From an uncultured Oscillospiraceae bacterium (GTDB lineage: Bacteria > Bacillota > Clostridia > Oscillospirales > Ruminococcaceae): a stretch of DNA of 35,494 nt. The position numbers were made by a program, and so were the translations under genes. Below the pieces are notes generated by a model. That model had not been told where the DNA came from, did no database searches, and saw nothing but the letters and a program-made list of their open reading frames with translations. This document shows positions 8,057 to 15,376 of this stretch, piece by piece. Position 1 is the stretch's first letter; the number at the start of each line of letters is the position of its first letter. The DNA is taken from contig CAKSWY010000025.1 in assembly GCA_934513685.1 (NCBI GenBank), positions 1 through 35,494 on the forward strand, read 5' to 3'.

Positions 8057-8719
8057 ATGAGGAAGTATGACTTTGTTTTGTTCGATCTGGACGGCACGCT
8101 GCTGAATACCATTGACGATCTGGCGGACGCGGGCAACTGGGTCTGCCGCCAAAACGGCTGGCCGGAGTTTACCGTGGAGCAGTTCAAGCACATGGTGGGC
8201 AACGGCATTCCCCGTCTGGTGAAGCGGTTCTCGCCCGAGGACCAGCGCACGCCGGAGCGGCTGAAGGCCACGCTGGCGCAGTTTACCGCCCGGTACGACG
8301 CCCACAAGGAGGACAAGACCTGCCCCTATCCGGGCATGGAGGCCACGCTGCGCCGGCTGCTGGACGCCGGGGTGCAGTGCGGTGTGGTATCCAACAAGCA
8401 GAACGATCTGGCTCGGGCCATTGTGGAGCATCACTTCCCGGGGGTGTTTGCCCGGGTGCGGGGTGCAGTGGCCGGCTGCCCGGTGAAGCCCGCCCCGGAC
8501 GGGGTGCTGGCTCTGATGGAGGCCATGGGGGCCGACCCGGCCCGCACCCTCTATGTGGGCGACAGCGACGTGGACATTTACACCGCCCACAACGCAAAGC
8601 TGCCCGGGTGCGGGGCGGTGTGGGGCTTCCGCGGCCGGGATGAGCTGCTGGCCGCCGGTGCAGATGTGCTGGCCGACACCCCGGAGGATCTGGTGAACGT
8701 GGTGCTGGGGGAAGGGTAA
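8057..8719 (+). CDS. gph: HAD-family phosphatase, phosphoglycolate phosphatase-like
   Basis: The 220-residue haloacid-dehalogenase-fold enzyme hydrolyses small phosphorylated metabolites. Motif I is FDLDGTLLNT with nucleophile D10 and D12, motif II VVSNKQ, motif III K in GCPVKPAPDG, and motif IV YVGDSDVDIYTAHNA. A helical cap lies between motifs I and II, the Gph/PGP subfamily layout. AGGAGG is 9 nt upstream of the ATG. It is the last gene of the trkA operon, ended by the strong hairpin at 8777-8817. The substrate cannot be fixed from sequence; 2-phosphoglycolate is the family default. Confidence 0.85.
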   Translation: MRKYDFVLFDLDGTLLNTIDDLADAGNWVCRQNGWPEFTVEQFKHMVGNGIPRLVKRFSPEDQRTPERLKATLAQFTARYDAHKEDKTCPYPGMEATLRRLLDAGVQCGVVSNKQNDLARAIVEHHFPGVFARVRGAVAGCPVKPAPDGVLALMEAMGADPARTLYVGDSDVDIYTAHNAKLPGCGAVWGFRGRDELLAAGADVLADTPEDLVNVVLGEG

Positions 8720-8776
8720 CTTTCGGCCGAAAGCAGTACCGCCGCAAAAAACATAACAAACATCCAAACACAAAGC

Positions 8777-8817
8777 AAAGCCGCGCCCGGATGGGAAACC
8801 ATCCGGGCGCGGCTTTT
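8777..8817. terminator. Bidirectional Rho-independent terminator (gph / MATE)
   Basis: A perfect 18-bp stem (8777-8794 / 8799-8816) around a GAAA tetraloop, with an A tract on the left and TTTT on the right, serves the convergent gph and MATE genes. Confidence 0.92.
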
Positions 8818-8882
8818 AAATCGCCAAAAATAACTCTGGAATCGGCTTAAATAATCCTGAAACTATACCACGACGAAAACGC

Positions 8883-10274
8883 TTACAGCTTCTTCTGCGT
8901 CCAGCGGCCGCTGGCAAAGCGGATGCTGCTGAAGATCAGGCGGGAGAACTGGTCGCTGCTGATGCCCAGCCACAGGCCGAACAGGCCCAGGTTCAGGATG
9001 TAGCACAGGGTGTAGCAGGCGATCGTGCGCACCAGCGTGACGCTGATGGTGGAGGCAATGGTGGTGTACAGCACATCGCCGCCCGCTCGCAGACAGGACA
9101 TATACACCACCTGGGCGATCTGCATCAGGGTGATGATCGTCATCATGCGCATGATCATCACGCCGTCGGCCACAATGGCCTCTTCGCTGAAGAACAGGCG
9201 ATAAATGTTGCGGCCCTGGGTGAGGAAAATGATGGACAGCACTACCGAGATGCAGAAGCCCATGCGCTGGCACACCCGGCCGTAGCGGCGGGCCAGGGCG
9301 GGGTCTTTCTGGCCCAGGCTCTGGCCCACCAGCGTGATGGCCGCCACCTGCATTCCGTCGCCGAAGGCGAAGGACAGAGACAGAAAGTTCATGCCCACCT
9401 GATGGGCCGCCATGGGGGCGGTGCCCAGGTCTGCCGCCATCACGGCGGTGGCCATAAAGCCAATGCGCAGGAAGATCTGCTCCACAAAGCAGCTGGCGCA
9501 GAGCTTGACCACCACCAGTGCGTTTTCAGCGCCCGGGCGAACCTTTTTGCGCAGCATATAGGGGATGCTCACGAAGCTGTCTTCCCGCAGGATGCTGGAA
9601 ATGCTCATGCAGCAGGCCACCACGGTGCCCAGCACGGTGGCCAGGGCCGCGCCCTTCATGCCCAGGGCGGGGAAGCCCAGGTGCCCGTTGATGAGCAGCC
9701 AGTTGAAGGTGATGTTCACCAGGCTGGAGGCCACGTTGGCCCGCATGGAAAGGCGGGTGTTGCCGCTGCCCCGCTGGGCCGCGTTGATGATCAGGCTGAG
9801 CACCGAGAAGATCATGCCGCCCACCACAATGCGGAAGTACAGCACCGCGTTGTCGTGGGTTTCGGCGTTGGAACCGGCCAGATCCATAAAGGTGGGGGCA
9901 AAGACGATGCACACCGCGCCCAGCACCAGACCCATCACCAGCGTAAAGCCCAGCGCCATCATCAGCACCTGGTTGGCGCCGTCCCGGTCCTTCTGGCCCT
10001 TGCGGCGGGCCACCAGCGCCGACACCGACACGTTCAGCGCAATGAAGAGGGACAGGGCGATGAACTTGGGCTGGGTGGTCAGGCCCACCGAGGCCACCGC
10101 CGCCGCGCCCAGGGTGCTGACCATCAGCGAGTCGATCAGGCCGGCCAGGGCCACGAACACGCTCTCCAGCACGGCCGGCCAGGCAATGTCAAAGGCGCGC
10201 AGCACCTGCTGAGGGCTGCCGCCGAACAGCGCGGCAATGCCGCGTGGCTTTTCTGTTTCCAAAGGAGCTGCCAT
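8883..10274 (-). CDS. MATE-family multidrug/metabolite efflux transporter
   Basis: The 463-residue polytopic membrane protein has about 12 hydrophobic segments arranged as two pseudo-symmetric halves. Typical MATE sequence features are AWPAVLESVFVALAGLIDSLMVSTLGAAAVASVGL at the N-terminus, the FIALSLFIALNVSVSALVARRKGQ loop, and the second-half counterpart GMQVAAITLVGQSLGQKDPALARRYG. Such proteins use sodium or proton gradients to export cationic drugs or metabolites. The start ATG at 10274 has AAAGG immediately adjacent, a poor spacing, so initiation could be slightly downstream. The gene is monocistronic, divergent from rpsT, and ends at the bidirectional terminator 8777-8817. Confidence 0.93.
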   Translation of the reverse strand: MAAPLETEKPRGIAALFGGSPQQVLRAFDIAWPAVLESVFVALAGLIDSLMVSTLGAAAVASVGLTTQPKFIALSLFIALNVSVSALVARRKGQKDRDGANQVLMMALGFTLVMGLVLGAVCIVFAPTFMDLAGSNAETHDNAVLYFRIVVGGMIFSVLSLIINAAQRGSGNTRLSMRANVASSLVNITFNWLLINGHLGFPALGMKGAALATVLGTVVACCMSISSILREDSFVSIPYMLRKKVRPGAENALVVVKLCASCFVEQIFLRIGFMATAVMAADLGTAPMAAHQVGMNFLSLSFAFGDGMQVAAITLVGQSLGQKDPALARRYGRVCQRMGFCISVVLSIIFLTQGRNIYRLFFSEEAIVADGVMIMRMMTIITLMQIAQVVYMSCLRAGGDVLYTTIASTISVTLVRTIACYTLCYILNLGLFGLWLGISSDQFSRLIFSSIRFASGRWTQKKL

Positions 10275-10499
10275 CCTTTCTTTTACGTGAAAATAGTGTC
10301 AAAACTTCGCAATTATTTACCGGATTTATATATATACACAATGATAACACATCCCCATCGGTACCGCAATAAGACGAATTTCGGAATTGTTTGTGCCGTT
10401 TTTGCGCCGTTTTCGCCGCTGTGGGCAATTCCGCCCAAAAAAACGGGGGAAAACGGGGAGGATTTTTCTGCCCGAGCGGCCATTTTTTGAAAAAAACAC

Positions 10500-10528
10500 T
10501 TGCGCCAAAGCAAAACATGTGCTAACAT
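10500..10528 (+). promoter_or_regulatory. rpsT promoter
   Basis: TTGCGC (10500-10505), a 17-nt spacer and TAACAT (10523-10528) lie about 40 nt before the rpsT start. The rest of the 10275-10566 interval is AT-rich and holds no gene; the MATE promoter within it could not be fixed. Confidence 0.6.
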
Positions 10529-10566
10529 AAGATGTACTGTTATGGGTGATTAAGGAGGTGGAACGA

Positions 10567-10830
10567 ATGCCTAACATCAAATCCCAGAAGGACCGTGTGG
10601 TGCAGGCTCAGAAGGAGACCATGCACAACAAGGCGATCAAGTCTAACCTGAAAACAGTCGTCAAGAAGGCAGACGCTGCCATCGCTGCGAACGCTGCTGA
10701 TAAGGACGCTGTTGTGGTGGCCGCTGTGTCCGCCATCGACAAGGCGAAGAGCAAGGGTGTCCTGCACAAGAACACTGCTGCCCGCAAGATCAGCCGCATG
10801 GCCAAGCGTGCCAACAAGGCCAACGCCTGA
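10567..10830 (+). CDS. rpsT: 30S ribosomal protein S20
   Basis: This 87-residue basic protein binds the 5' domain of 16S rRNA during 30S assembly. It starts MPNIKSQKDRVVQAQKE and contains the conserved NKAIKSNLKTVVKKADAA and GVLHKNTAARKISRMAKRAN segments typical of S20. The start at 10567 is fixed by AAGGAGGTG 9 nt upstream and by homology; an in-frame ATG-like codon 7 codons earlier is not used. Codon use (many GCT/AAG) is that of a highly expressed gene. Expressed alone, with its own promoter and terminator. Confidence 0.97.
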   Translation: MPNIKSQKDRVVQAQKETMHNKAIKSNLKTVVKKADAAIAANAADKDAVVVAAVSAIDKAKSKGVLHKNTAARKISRMAKRANKANA

Positions 10831-10861
10831 GTCCTGACGAACTTTTCGATTGCATCAGAAA

Positions 10862-10895
10862 AGTCCCCGCACCGTTTGGTGCAGGGGCTTTTTTG
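10862..10895 (+). terminator. rpsT terminator
   Basis: A GC-rich stem CCCCGCACC / GGTGC-A-GGGG (one bulged A) with a GTTT loop is followed by CTTTTTTG, 32 nt after the rpsT stop. Confidence 0.85.
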
Positions 10896-11007
10896 TGTGC
10901 AGGGAAGGCTTTGCGTTTTTTGCGGCGGCGGTACGTTCGGCCGCGCGGCAATTTCCCTCCGCACACGAGGAAGGAAGATTTTGCCCGAAAAAAGCCGGGC
11001 TTCCCCC

Positions 11008-11036
11008 TTGCCCCCGGGCGCAAGGGTGTTTATAAT
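11008..11036 (+). promoter_or_regulatory. Promoter of the DUF1846 gene
   Basis: TTGCCC (11008-11013), a 17-nt spacer and TATAAT (11031-11036) give a leader of about 85 nt. Nothing else is recognised between rpsT and this gene apart from a GC-rich stretch at 10910-10945. Confidence 0.7.
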
Positions 11037-11126
11037 GTTACTGTTATGCTGCCCCCATCAAGGCGGGCAGTTTTTCGGTGTGAGAACCGGGCGGCCCCAC
11101 CGCCCGTCCATGGGAGGGAATGTTTC

Positions 11127-12611
11127 ATGTATCAAGTCGGTTTTGACAACGACCAGTACCTGCGCACCCAGTCGGAGCAGATCCGCCAGCGCATTCAGCA
11201 GTTCGGCGGCAAGCTGTATCTGGAGTTCGGCGGCAAGCTGTTTGACGATTACCACGCCAGCCGTGTGCTGCCGGGCTTTGAGCCGGACAGCAAGATGCGG
11301 ATGCTGCTTCAGATGAAGGATCAGGCCGAGATCATCATCGCCATCAATGCGGGCGACATTGAAAAGCCCAAGACCCGGGGCGATCTGGGCATTCGGTATG
11401 AGCAGGACGTTCTGCGCCTCATCGACGTGTTCCGCAGCTACGGGCTGTATGTGGGCAGCGTGGTGCTCACCCAGTTCAAGGGCCAGCCCGCGGCCATGGC
11501 CTTTGAGCAGCATCTGGCCAGCCTGGGCGTGCGCACCTACCGCCATTACCTGATCGACGGCTACCCCACCAACCTGGACCTGATCGTCAGCGACGAGGGC
11601 CTGGGCAAGAACGACTACATCGAAACCACCCGCAGCCTGGTGGTGGTTACGGCCCCCGGCCCCGGCAGCGGCAAGCTGGCCACCTGCCTGAGCCAGCTGT
11701 ACAACGAGAACCGCCGCGGCAACCAGGCCGGTTACGCCAAGTTTGAGACCTTCCCCATCTGGAACCTGCCGCTGAAGCACCCGGTGAACCTGGCCTATGA
11801 GGCCGCCACCGCCGATCTGAACGACGTGAACATGATCGACCCCTTCCACATGGAGGCCTACAACAAGCTGGCGGTGAACTACAACCGGGATGTGGAAGCC
11901 TTCCCGGTGCTGAACGCCATCTTTACCCGCATTTACGGCCAGTGCCGCTACCAGTCGCCCACCGACATGGGCGTGAACATGGCCGGCAACTGCATTGTGG
12001 ACGACGAGGCCTGCCGAAAGGCCAGCTGCGAGGAGATTCTGCGCCGCTATTACGACGCCACCAAGAAGCTGGCCCAGGGCAAGCCCGTGGCCTCGGCCGT
12101 GCGCAAGCTGGAGCTGCTGATGCAGAAGGCCGGCGTGAAGCCCGGCGACCGCGCTGTGGTGGCCCCCGCGCTGGAGCGTGAGAAGATGACCGGTGCGCCC
12201 GCCGTGGCCATTGAGCTGAACGACGGCCGCATCTTTACCGGCCGCACCAGCCCTCTGATGGGTGCCTGCGCCAACGCCACCATGAACGCCCTGAAGGCCC
12301 TGGCCGGCATTGAGGACGAGCGCCACCTGCTCAGCCCCGAGGTCATTGAGCCGATCCAGAAGCTGAAGGTGAAGCATCTGGGCAGCCAGAACCCCCGCCT
12401 GCACACCGAGGAGATGCTGCTGGCGCTGTCCGTCTGCGCCGCCAGCGACCCCCAGGCACAGGCCGCGCTGGACCAGTTGAACGCACTGCGCGGCTGTGAG
12501 ATGCACTCCACGGTTATCCTCTCCGCCGCGGACGAGGAGATGTTCCGCCGCCTGGGTGTGAACCTGACCTGCGAGCCGAAGTACGAGGGTACGCGGCTGT
12601 TCCACCGTTAA
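11127..12611 (+). CDS. DUF1846 family protein
   Basis: The 494-residue cytoplasmic protein belongs to the widespread DUF1846 family; its structure is known from Streptococcus but its function is not settled. The family features are the start QVGFDNDQYLRTQSEQI, KLYLEFGGKLFDDYHASRVLPGF, GQPAAMAFEQHLASLGV and the glycine-rich TAPGPGSGKLATCLSQLY, which resembles a phosphate-binding loop. NMIDPFHMEAYNKLAVNYNRD also fits. The true start at 11127 has GGGAGGG 8 nt upstream; a longer open frame to 10893 overlaps the rpsT terminator and is not used. Length is normal. A nucleotide-dependent enzyme role is suggested by the loop but is inference. Confidence 0.93.
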   Translation: MYQVGFDNDQYLRTQSEQIRQRIQQFGGKLYLEFGGKLFDDYHASRVLPGFEPDSKMRMLLQMKDQAEIIIAINAGDIEKPKTRGDLGIRYEQDVLRLIDVFRSYGLYVGSVVLTQFKGQPAAMAFEQHLASLGVRTYRHYLIDGYPTNLDLIVSDEGLGKNDYIETTRSLVVVTAPGPGSGKLATCLSQLYNENRRGNQAGYAKFETFPIWNLPLKHPVNLAYEAATADLNDVNMIDPFHMEAYNKLAVNYNRDVEAFPVLNAIFTRIYGQCRYQSPTDMGVNMAGNCIVDDEACRKASCEEILRRYYDATKKLAQGKPVASAVRKLELLMQKAGVKPGDRAVVAPALEREKMTGAPAVAIELNDGRIFTGRTSPLMGACANATMNALKALAGIEDERHLLSPEVIEPIQKLKVKHLGSQNPRLHTEEMLLALSVCAASDPQAQAALDQLNALRGCEMHSTVILSAADEEMFRRLGVNLTCEPKYEGTRLFHR

Positions 12612-12630
12612 AACGCTGCTTTAATCAAGA

Positions 12631-12686
12631 AAAAGCCCGCCCCGAAGCGCCGACCATAAGGTTCGGCCGCCCGGGGCGGGCCTTTT
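12631..12686. terminator. Bidirectional terminator (DUF1846 gene / zinc-ribbon gene)
   Basis: AAAAGCCCGCCCCG (12631-12644) pairs with CGGGGCGGGCCTTTT (12672-12686) with one bulge. A tract left and T tract right serve the convergent genes ending at 12611 and 12721. Confidence 0.85.
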
Positions 12687-12720
12687 GTGTTTTAGGCAAA
12701 GGTGCAGGCAAACCGCCCGC

Positions 12721-13548
12721 TTACAGGGCTTTGTGGGGGCTGTCCGCTGCGGGGGCGCCGCCGTAATAATCGTCATAGCCGCCGTAGTCACCAAAATACT
12801 CGTCGAGGCCGCCGCCGAAGAAGTCGCCATAAGGGCTGGACTGCATATAGCCATCGTAATAGCCGCTCATATAGCCGTCATAATAGGCATCGTCGTAGCT
12901 GGTGAACAGGCCGGTGCCCAGGCCAAGGGCCAGCAGCAGCCCCGCCAGAAGCAGGAACAGGCCGTGGTGGATGAGGCAGGCCCGGGCCAGATTGCGCCGT
13001 TCGGCCGGAACGTGGCGGCCAAAGCCCCACACCAGGCAGAACACCAGCCCGATGAGCGGCAGCCGCATGAGCAGCAGCAGCCCGAAATAGCGCCCGGTGG
13101 AAAGAGGGCCTTCCGTCTGGGCGGGCGCGGTGTAGCGGGGCGTTCCGTGGGGCGGGGCCGCTTCCGATTCGGCGCGGGGGCCGGCCTCCGGGGCCTGGGG
13201 CAGGGGAGGCAGCGCCGCGTTGACCCCGGCGGGGCCGTTGGCAGCCGGTTCTGGTTCGTGGGCGGCATCGACCTCATCGGCCGGATGGGCAGCGCCCTCG
13301 TCTGCGCCCGGTGCAGGCAGGGCGGCGGGCTGGGCCGTTTCCGGGGCATCCTCAGATGCGGGATCGGGGGCGTTCTCGGCCGCAGCGTCCGGGTTCCGGT
13401 TCATCCGGGCCAGGCCGGTCTGCACTTCCTCAAGAAGCCGCTCCAGCTGCTGCTGGGTGTCATCGGCCGGGGGCAGGGCTGCGCCGCAGGCGGGGCAGTA
13501 GGCGGAGCGGTCGCCAGTTTCACGGCCGCAGTTGGGGCAGCGTTTCAT
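12721..13548 (-). CDS. Zinc-ribbon membrane protein with Tyr/Gly/Asp-rich tail
   Basis: The 275-residue protein has an N-terminal zinc ribbon with C4, C7, C18 and C21 (CPNCG...CPACG) and a short coiled-coil-like stretch (30-50). A long Ala/Pro/Glu-rich low-complexity linker spans about 52-148. Two membrane segments (about 155-176 and 194-213) follow, then a tail (217-265) of repeated Y, D and G (for example YYDGYMSGYYDGY). AGGTG precedes the ATG. It follows the Lrp-type gene by 13 nt and is probably co-transcribed with it. Function unknown; a tail of this kind could mediate self-association. Confidence 0.65.
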   Translation of the reverse strand: MKRCPNCGRETGDRSAYCPACGAALPPADDTQQQLERLLEEVQTGLARMNRNPDAAAENAPDPASEDAPETAQPAALPAPGADEGAAHPADEVDAAHEPEPAANGPAGVNAALPPLPQAPEAGPRAESEAAPPHGTPRYTAPAQTEGPLSTGRYFGLLLLMRLPLIGLVFCLVWGFGRHVPAERRNLARACLIHHGLFLLLAGLLLALGLGTGLFTSYDDAYYDGYMSGYYDGYMQSSPYGDFFGGGLDEYFGDYGGYDDYYGGAPAADSPHKAL

Positions 13549-13561
13549 AAAGGCACCTCTC

Positions 13562-13987
13562 TCAATAGGGCTTGCGGTCCACCGGGGTGGACAGAATGAT
13601 CTGGGTACTGGTGGGGCCGGCTTTCTGGAACAGGGTGATGAGCCGCTCCAGCGCTTCCATGTCGCCGCAGCTCACCTTAACGATGAAGCTGTAACTGCCG
13701 GTGAGGTGGAAGCATTGCAGCACCTCGGGAATGGTGGACAGCTCCTGTAAAAACGATTCCCGCATGGAGGGGGGGATGGACAGGCTGATGAGGGCGTTCA
13801 CCCGGGTGCGGCTGTCCGGCAGGTTGATGCGCACGGTGTAGCCGCCGATCACGCCCTCCTGCTCCAGCCGGTGAATGCGGCTGCTGACCGCCGGGCTGGT
13901 AAGCGAGACCTCCCGCGCGATCTCTTTGACGGGCATACGGGCATTTTTGGCAAGCAGGCCCAGGATCTGCTGATCGAGTTCGTCCAT
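13562..13987 (-). CDS. Lrp/AsnC-family transcriptional regulator
   Basis: The 141-residue regulator has an N-terminal AsnC-type winged HTH (MDELDQQILGLLAKNARMPVKEIAREVSLTSPAVSSRIHRLEQEGVI). A C-terminal RAM/ligand-binding domain follows (VNALISLSIPPSMRESFLQEL...HLTGSYSFIVKVSCGDMEALERLI). Such proteins assemble into octamers and usually respond to amino acids. The start at 13987 has GGGAGG 8 nt upstream; the open frame continues to 14050 without a ribosome site. Promoter at 14131-14159 and a 17-bp palindrome at 14030-14046 downstream suggest autoregulation. A likely small RNA gene is divergent from it. Confidence 0.92.
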   Translation of the reverse strand: MDELDQQILGLLAKNARMPVKEIAREVSLTSPAVSSRIHRLEQEGVIGGYTVRINLPDSRTRVNALISLSIPPSMRESFLQELSTIPEVLQCFHLTGSYSFIVKVSCGDMEALERLITLFQKAGPTSTQIILSTPVDRKPY

Positions 13988-14029
13988 GAAAAAACCTCCC
14001 TCCGGCGGCAACTTGCCGCCGCAAACCAA

Positions 14030-14046
14030 CGCATTGTAGCAATGCG
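14030..14046. promoter_or_regulatory. Palindrome in the lrp leader, candidate operator
   Basis: CGCATTG-TAG-CAATGCG is a perfect 7+7 dyad about 40 nt before the lrp start and about 80 nt after its promoter. A half-site-like GAACAATGCGCAC recurs near 14079-14091. Autoregulatory binding is inference. Confidence 0.5.
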
Positions 14047-14130
14047 ACAAAAGTTTTTTGTAAATTAAGCAAAATATTGAACAATGCGCACAAAAGCGGC
14101 AAGAGGCAAAATTTTGCAGGTGCTGTTTTA

Positions 14131-14159
14131 ATTATATAAAGTCAAAACCCAATTGTAAA
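14131..14159 (-). promoter_or_regulatory. Promoter of the Lrp/AsnC gene
   Basis: On the minus strand TTTACA (14159-14154), a 17-nt spacer and TATAAT (14136-14131) form a near-consensus promoter in an AT-rich stretch. The leader to 13987 is about 135 nt. Confidence 0.8.
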
Positions 14160-14192
14160 GAAGAAAAATAAAGTGTTTTTCGGGGCCGCCGT

Positions 14193-14220
14193 TTGACATT
14201 TTAAGAAAGCTGAGTATACT
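14193..14220 (+). promoter_or_regulatory. Consensus promoter of a candidate small RNA
   Basis: TTGACA (14193-14198), a 16-nt spacer and TATACT (14215-14220) on the plus strand. No open reading frame follows before the terminator at 14311-14340. The promoter is divergent from the lrp promoter, with about 33 nt between the -35 elements. Confidence 0.7.
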
Positions 14221-14226
14221 TGAAAT

Positions 14227-14340
14227 CACAGCAAAGGGTTCGGCATCCGATGAACCTGCCGCTTTCATTTTGACATCTTTCATTTAATATACTTTCCCAC
14301 CCCTCTATGCAAAAAGGCCCGCTGCCAGGCGGGCCTTTTT
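14227..14340 (+). ncRNA. Candidate ~115-nt small RNA
   Basis: The interval is bounded by a consensus promoter and a strong intrinsic terminator and has no plausible coding sequence; the only ATG (14250) gives a 7-codon frame without good spacing to a ribosome site. The 5' part can fold into a hairpin GGTTC (14237-14241) / GAACC (14252-14256). A pyrimidine-rich single-stranded stretch (CTTTCCCACCCCTC) precedes the terminator and could pair with Shine-Dalgarno sequences; that role is inference. I do not recognise a known RNA family. Confidence 0.5.
14311..14340. terminator. Rho-independent terminator of the candidate small RNA
   Basis: A perfect 12-bp stem AAAAAGGCCCGC (14311-14322) / GCGGGCCTTTTT (14329-14340) with a 6-nt loop. 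It would also work on the minus strand. Confidence 0.85.
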
Positions 14341-14501
14341 GCTGCCCTTTTTTCGCACCGAGCAGCCGGGTTTTGCACATTCGAGAAGGAAATTGTGGAA
14401 AATCCGGCAGGGTGGAGAAAGCGGCACCGGCGCGGTTTTGGCTTCCCTTGTGAGAAATTTTGGCTTCCCCTTGAGGGGGAAGGCGTTTGACGGCGAGGCA
14501 C

Positions 14502-14545
14502 AAAAAACCGCCCTCGGCGGTTCCCATCGGGAACGCCGGGGGCGG
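14502..14545 (-). terminator. Terminator of the candidate structured RNA
   Basis: On the minus strand a ~17-bp interrupted stem (14545-14529 with 14525-14508), 3-nt loop, then T6 (14507-14502). It lies about 220 nt after the DUF1292 stop, so it could also end read-through from that gene. Confidence 0.8.
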
Positions 14546-14704
14546 TACTTCGTTTCAAAGAGGTCCCACCACGGTCGTCTGCGACCAATCAAAACCTACC
14601 GGATTGGCAGGTGGGTGCCCTACCATCGGAATCACGCTCCCTTCTTCCGCCGAGGCGGGAGGTCTGCGATCCGCCGTTGAACACGAGCTCCCTAAATTTG
14701 ATTA
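14502..14704 (-). ncRNA. Candidate ~200-nt structured noncoding RNA
   Basis: An extended -10 (TGATATAAT, minus strand, -10 at 14715-14710) and a terminator at 14502-14545 enclose this stretch, which has no credible ORF. The 5' end CTAATCAAA (14705-14697) can pair with TTTGATTGG (14593-14585), closing a domain. Inside are hairpins ACCTGCC/GGTAGGT (14612-14606 / 14600-14594) and CCGCC/GGCGG. Downstream, GGTCG-CAGA-CGACC (14586-14573) forms another hairpin. CCGCC at 14545-14541 can pair either with the terminator strand or with an upstream GGTGG (14570-14566), an attenuator-like switch. Size and isolation resemble 6S RNA, but I cannot confirm that family. Confidence 0.45.
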
Positions 14705-14767
14705 GTAGGATTATATCAAGCCGCAACAAATCGTGCCGGGCAGGAGTAACCCCTTCAAAATTTTTGC

Positions 14768-15094
14768 TTACTGAGTGTCGTACAGGTCGTTGAGGCGCTC
14801 TTCGAACTGCTTGCTCACCTGGTAGAATTCTTCGTCGTCTTCCACCACGTCCATATACTCGCCTTCGTCGTCGTTGCCAACCTTCATGATGACCAGATCC
14901 AGGTCGGCCTCGGCCAGCTGGGCTTCGTCTTCCACCCAGGGCACCAGGGCCATATAGTAGGTGCCTTCCCAGGTCAGGGCGTCGATCACCTCAAAGGTGT
15001 GCTCTTTGCCTTCTTCGTCCTCCAGGGTGATCAGGTCGGGCTCGTAGCCCTCGTCCTCTTCATCCTGAACGGGAGGGATCTTTTCCTCTGCCAT
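14768..15094 (-). CDS. DUF1292 family protein
   Basis: This 108-residue, strongly acidic cytoplasmic protein belongs to the DUF1292 (YrzB-like) family: DLITLEDEEGKEHTFEVIDALTWEGTYYMALVPW and DLVIMKVGNDDEGEYMDVVEDDEEFYQVSKQFEERL are typical. The function of the family is unknown. AGGAG 8 nt upstream supports the start. Length is slightly above the usual ~90 residues because of an acidic N-terminal extension. It is monocistronic; the candidate noncoding RNA starts about 60 nt after its stop on the same strand. Confidence 0.9.
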   Translation of the reverse strand: MAEEKIPPVQDEEDEGYEPDLITLEDEEGKEHTFEVIDALTWEGTYYMALVPWVEDEAQLAEADLDLVIMKVGNDDEGEYMDVVEDDEEFYQVSKQFEERLNDLYDTQ

Positions 15095-15180
15095 GTCGCG
15101 CTCCTTTTCCGGCCTAAGGCCCGGTAAATTCCGCCCGGTACGGCGGGTGCCGCCCAGCGGTTTTGTTTTGCTCTGGTTAT

Positions 15181-15209
15181 AGTTTAGCGGCTTTTTCAGC
15201 CGCCGTCAA
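15181..15209 (-). promoter_or_regulatory. DUF1292 promoter with palindromic spacer
   Basis: On the minus strand TTGACG (15209-15204), a 17-nt spacer and TAAACT (15186-15181). The spacer itself is an inverted repeat, GCGGCT / AGCCGC with 5 nt between (15187-15203), where a repressor or MerR-type activator could bind. Confidence 0.55.
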
Positions 15210-15289
15210 GAGGGGTTCGCACTTCCATATCTTTTTCATGGGAAGGTCGGCAAAACCTTGCGAAGAGCGCCCCATTTCCCTTTAGAATG

Positions 15290-15298
15290 TGCTATACT
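15290..15298 (+). promoter_or_regulatory. Extended -10 promoter of the cyclophilin gene
   Basis: TGC-TATACT (15290-15298) is an extended -10 without a good -35, about 80 nt before the start codon. It would also transcribe the DUF3842 gene. Confidence 0.55.
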
Positions 15299-15376
15299 AA
15301 ATATATCTATTCCCCAAACACACAAAGATACCGGGCGGCCCCGAACGCGGGCACCCCGGCCGGAGAGGAATTACGT

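Noticed and set aside
8730..10945. Similar stretches near 8725-8755 (minus) and 10915-10945 (plus), both with TTTTTTGCGGCGG...GGTAC...TTCGGCCG, as a dispersed repeat.
   Set aside because: The match is short and broken by several differences, and GC-rich low-complexity sequence makes chance similarity likely.
14502..14704. Definite assignment as 6S RNA or as a T-box.
   Set aside because: Length and layout fit 6S loosely, and a UGGNACC-like TGGGACC occurs near the terminator. But the 6S closing stem and central bubble cannot be traced convincingly, and no gene follows for a T-box to control.
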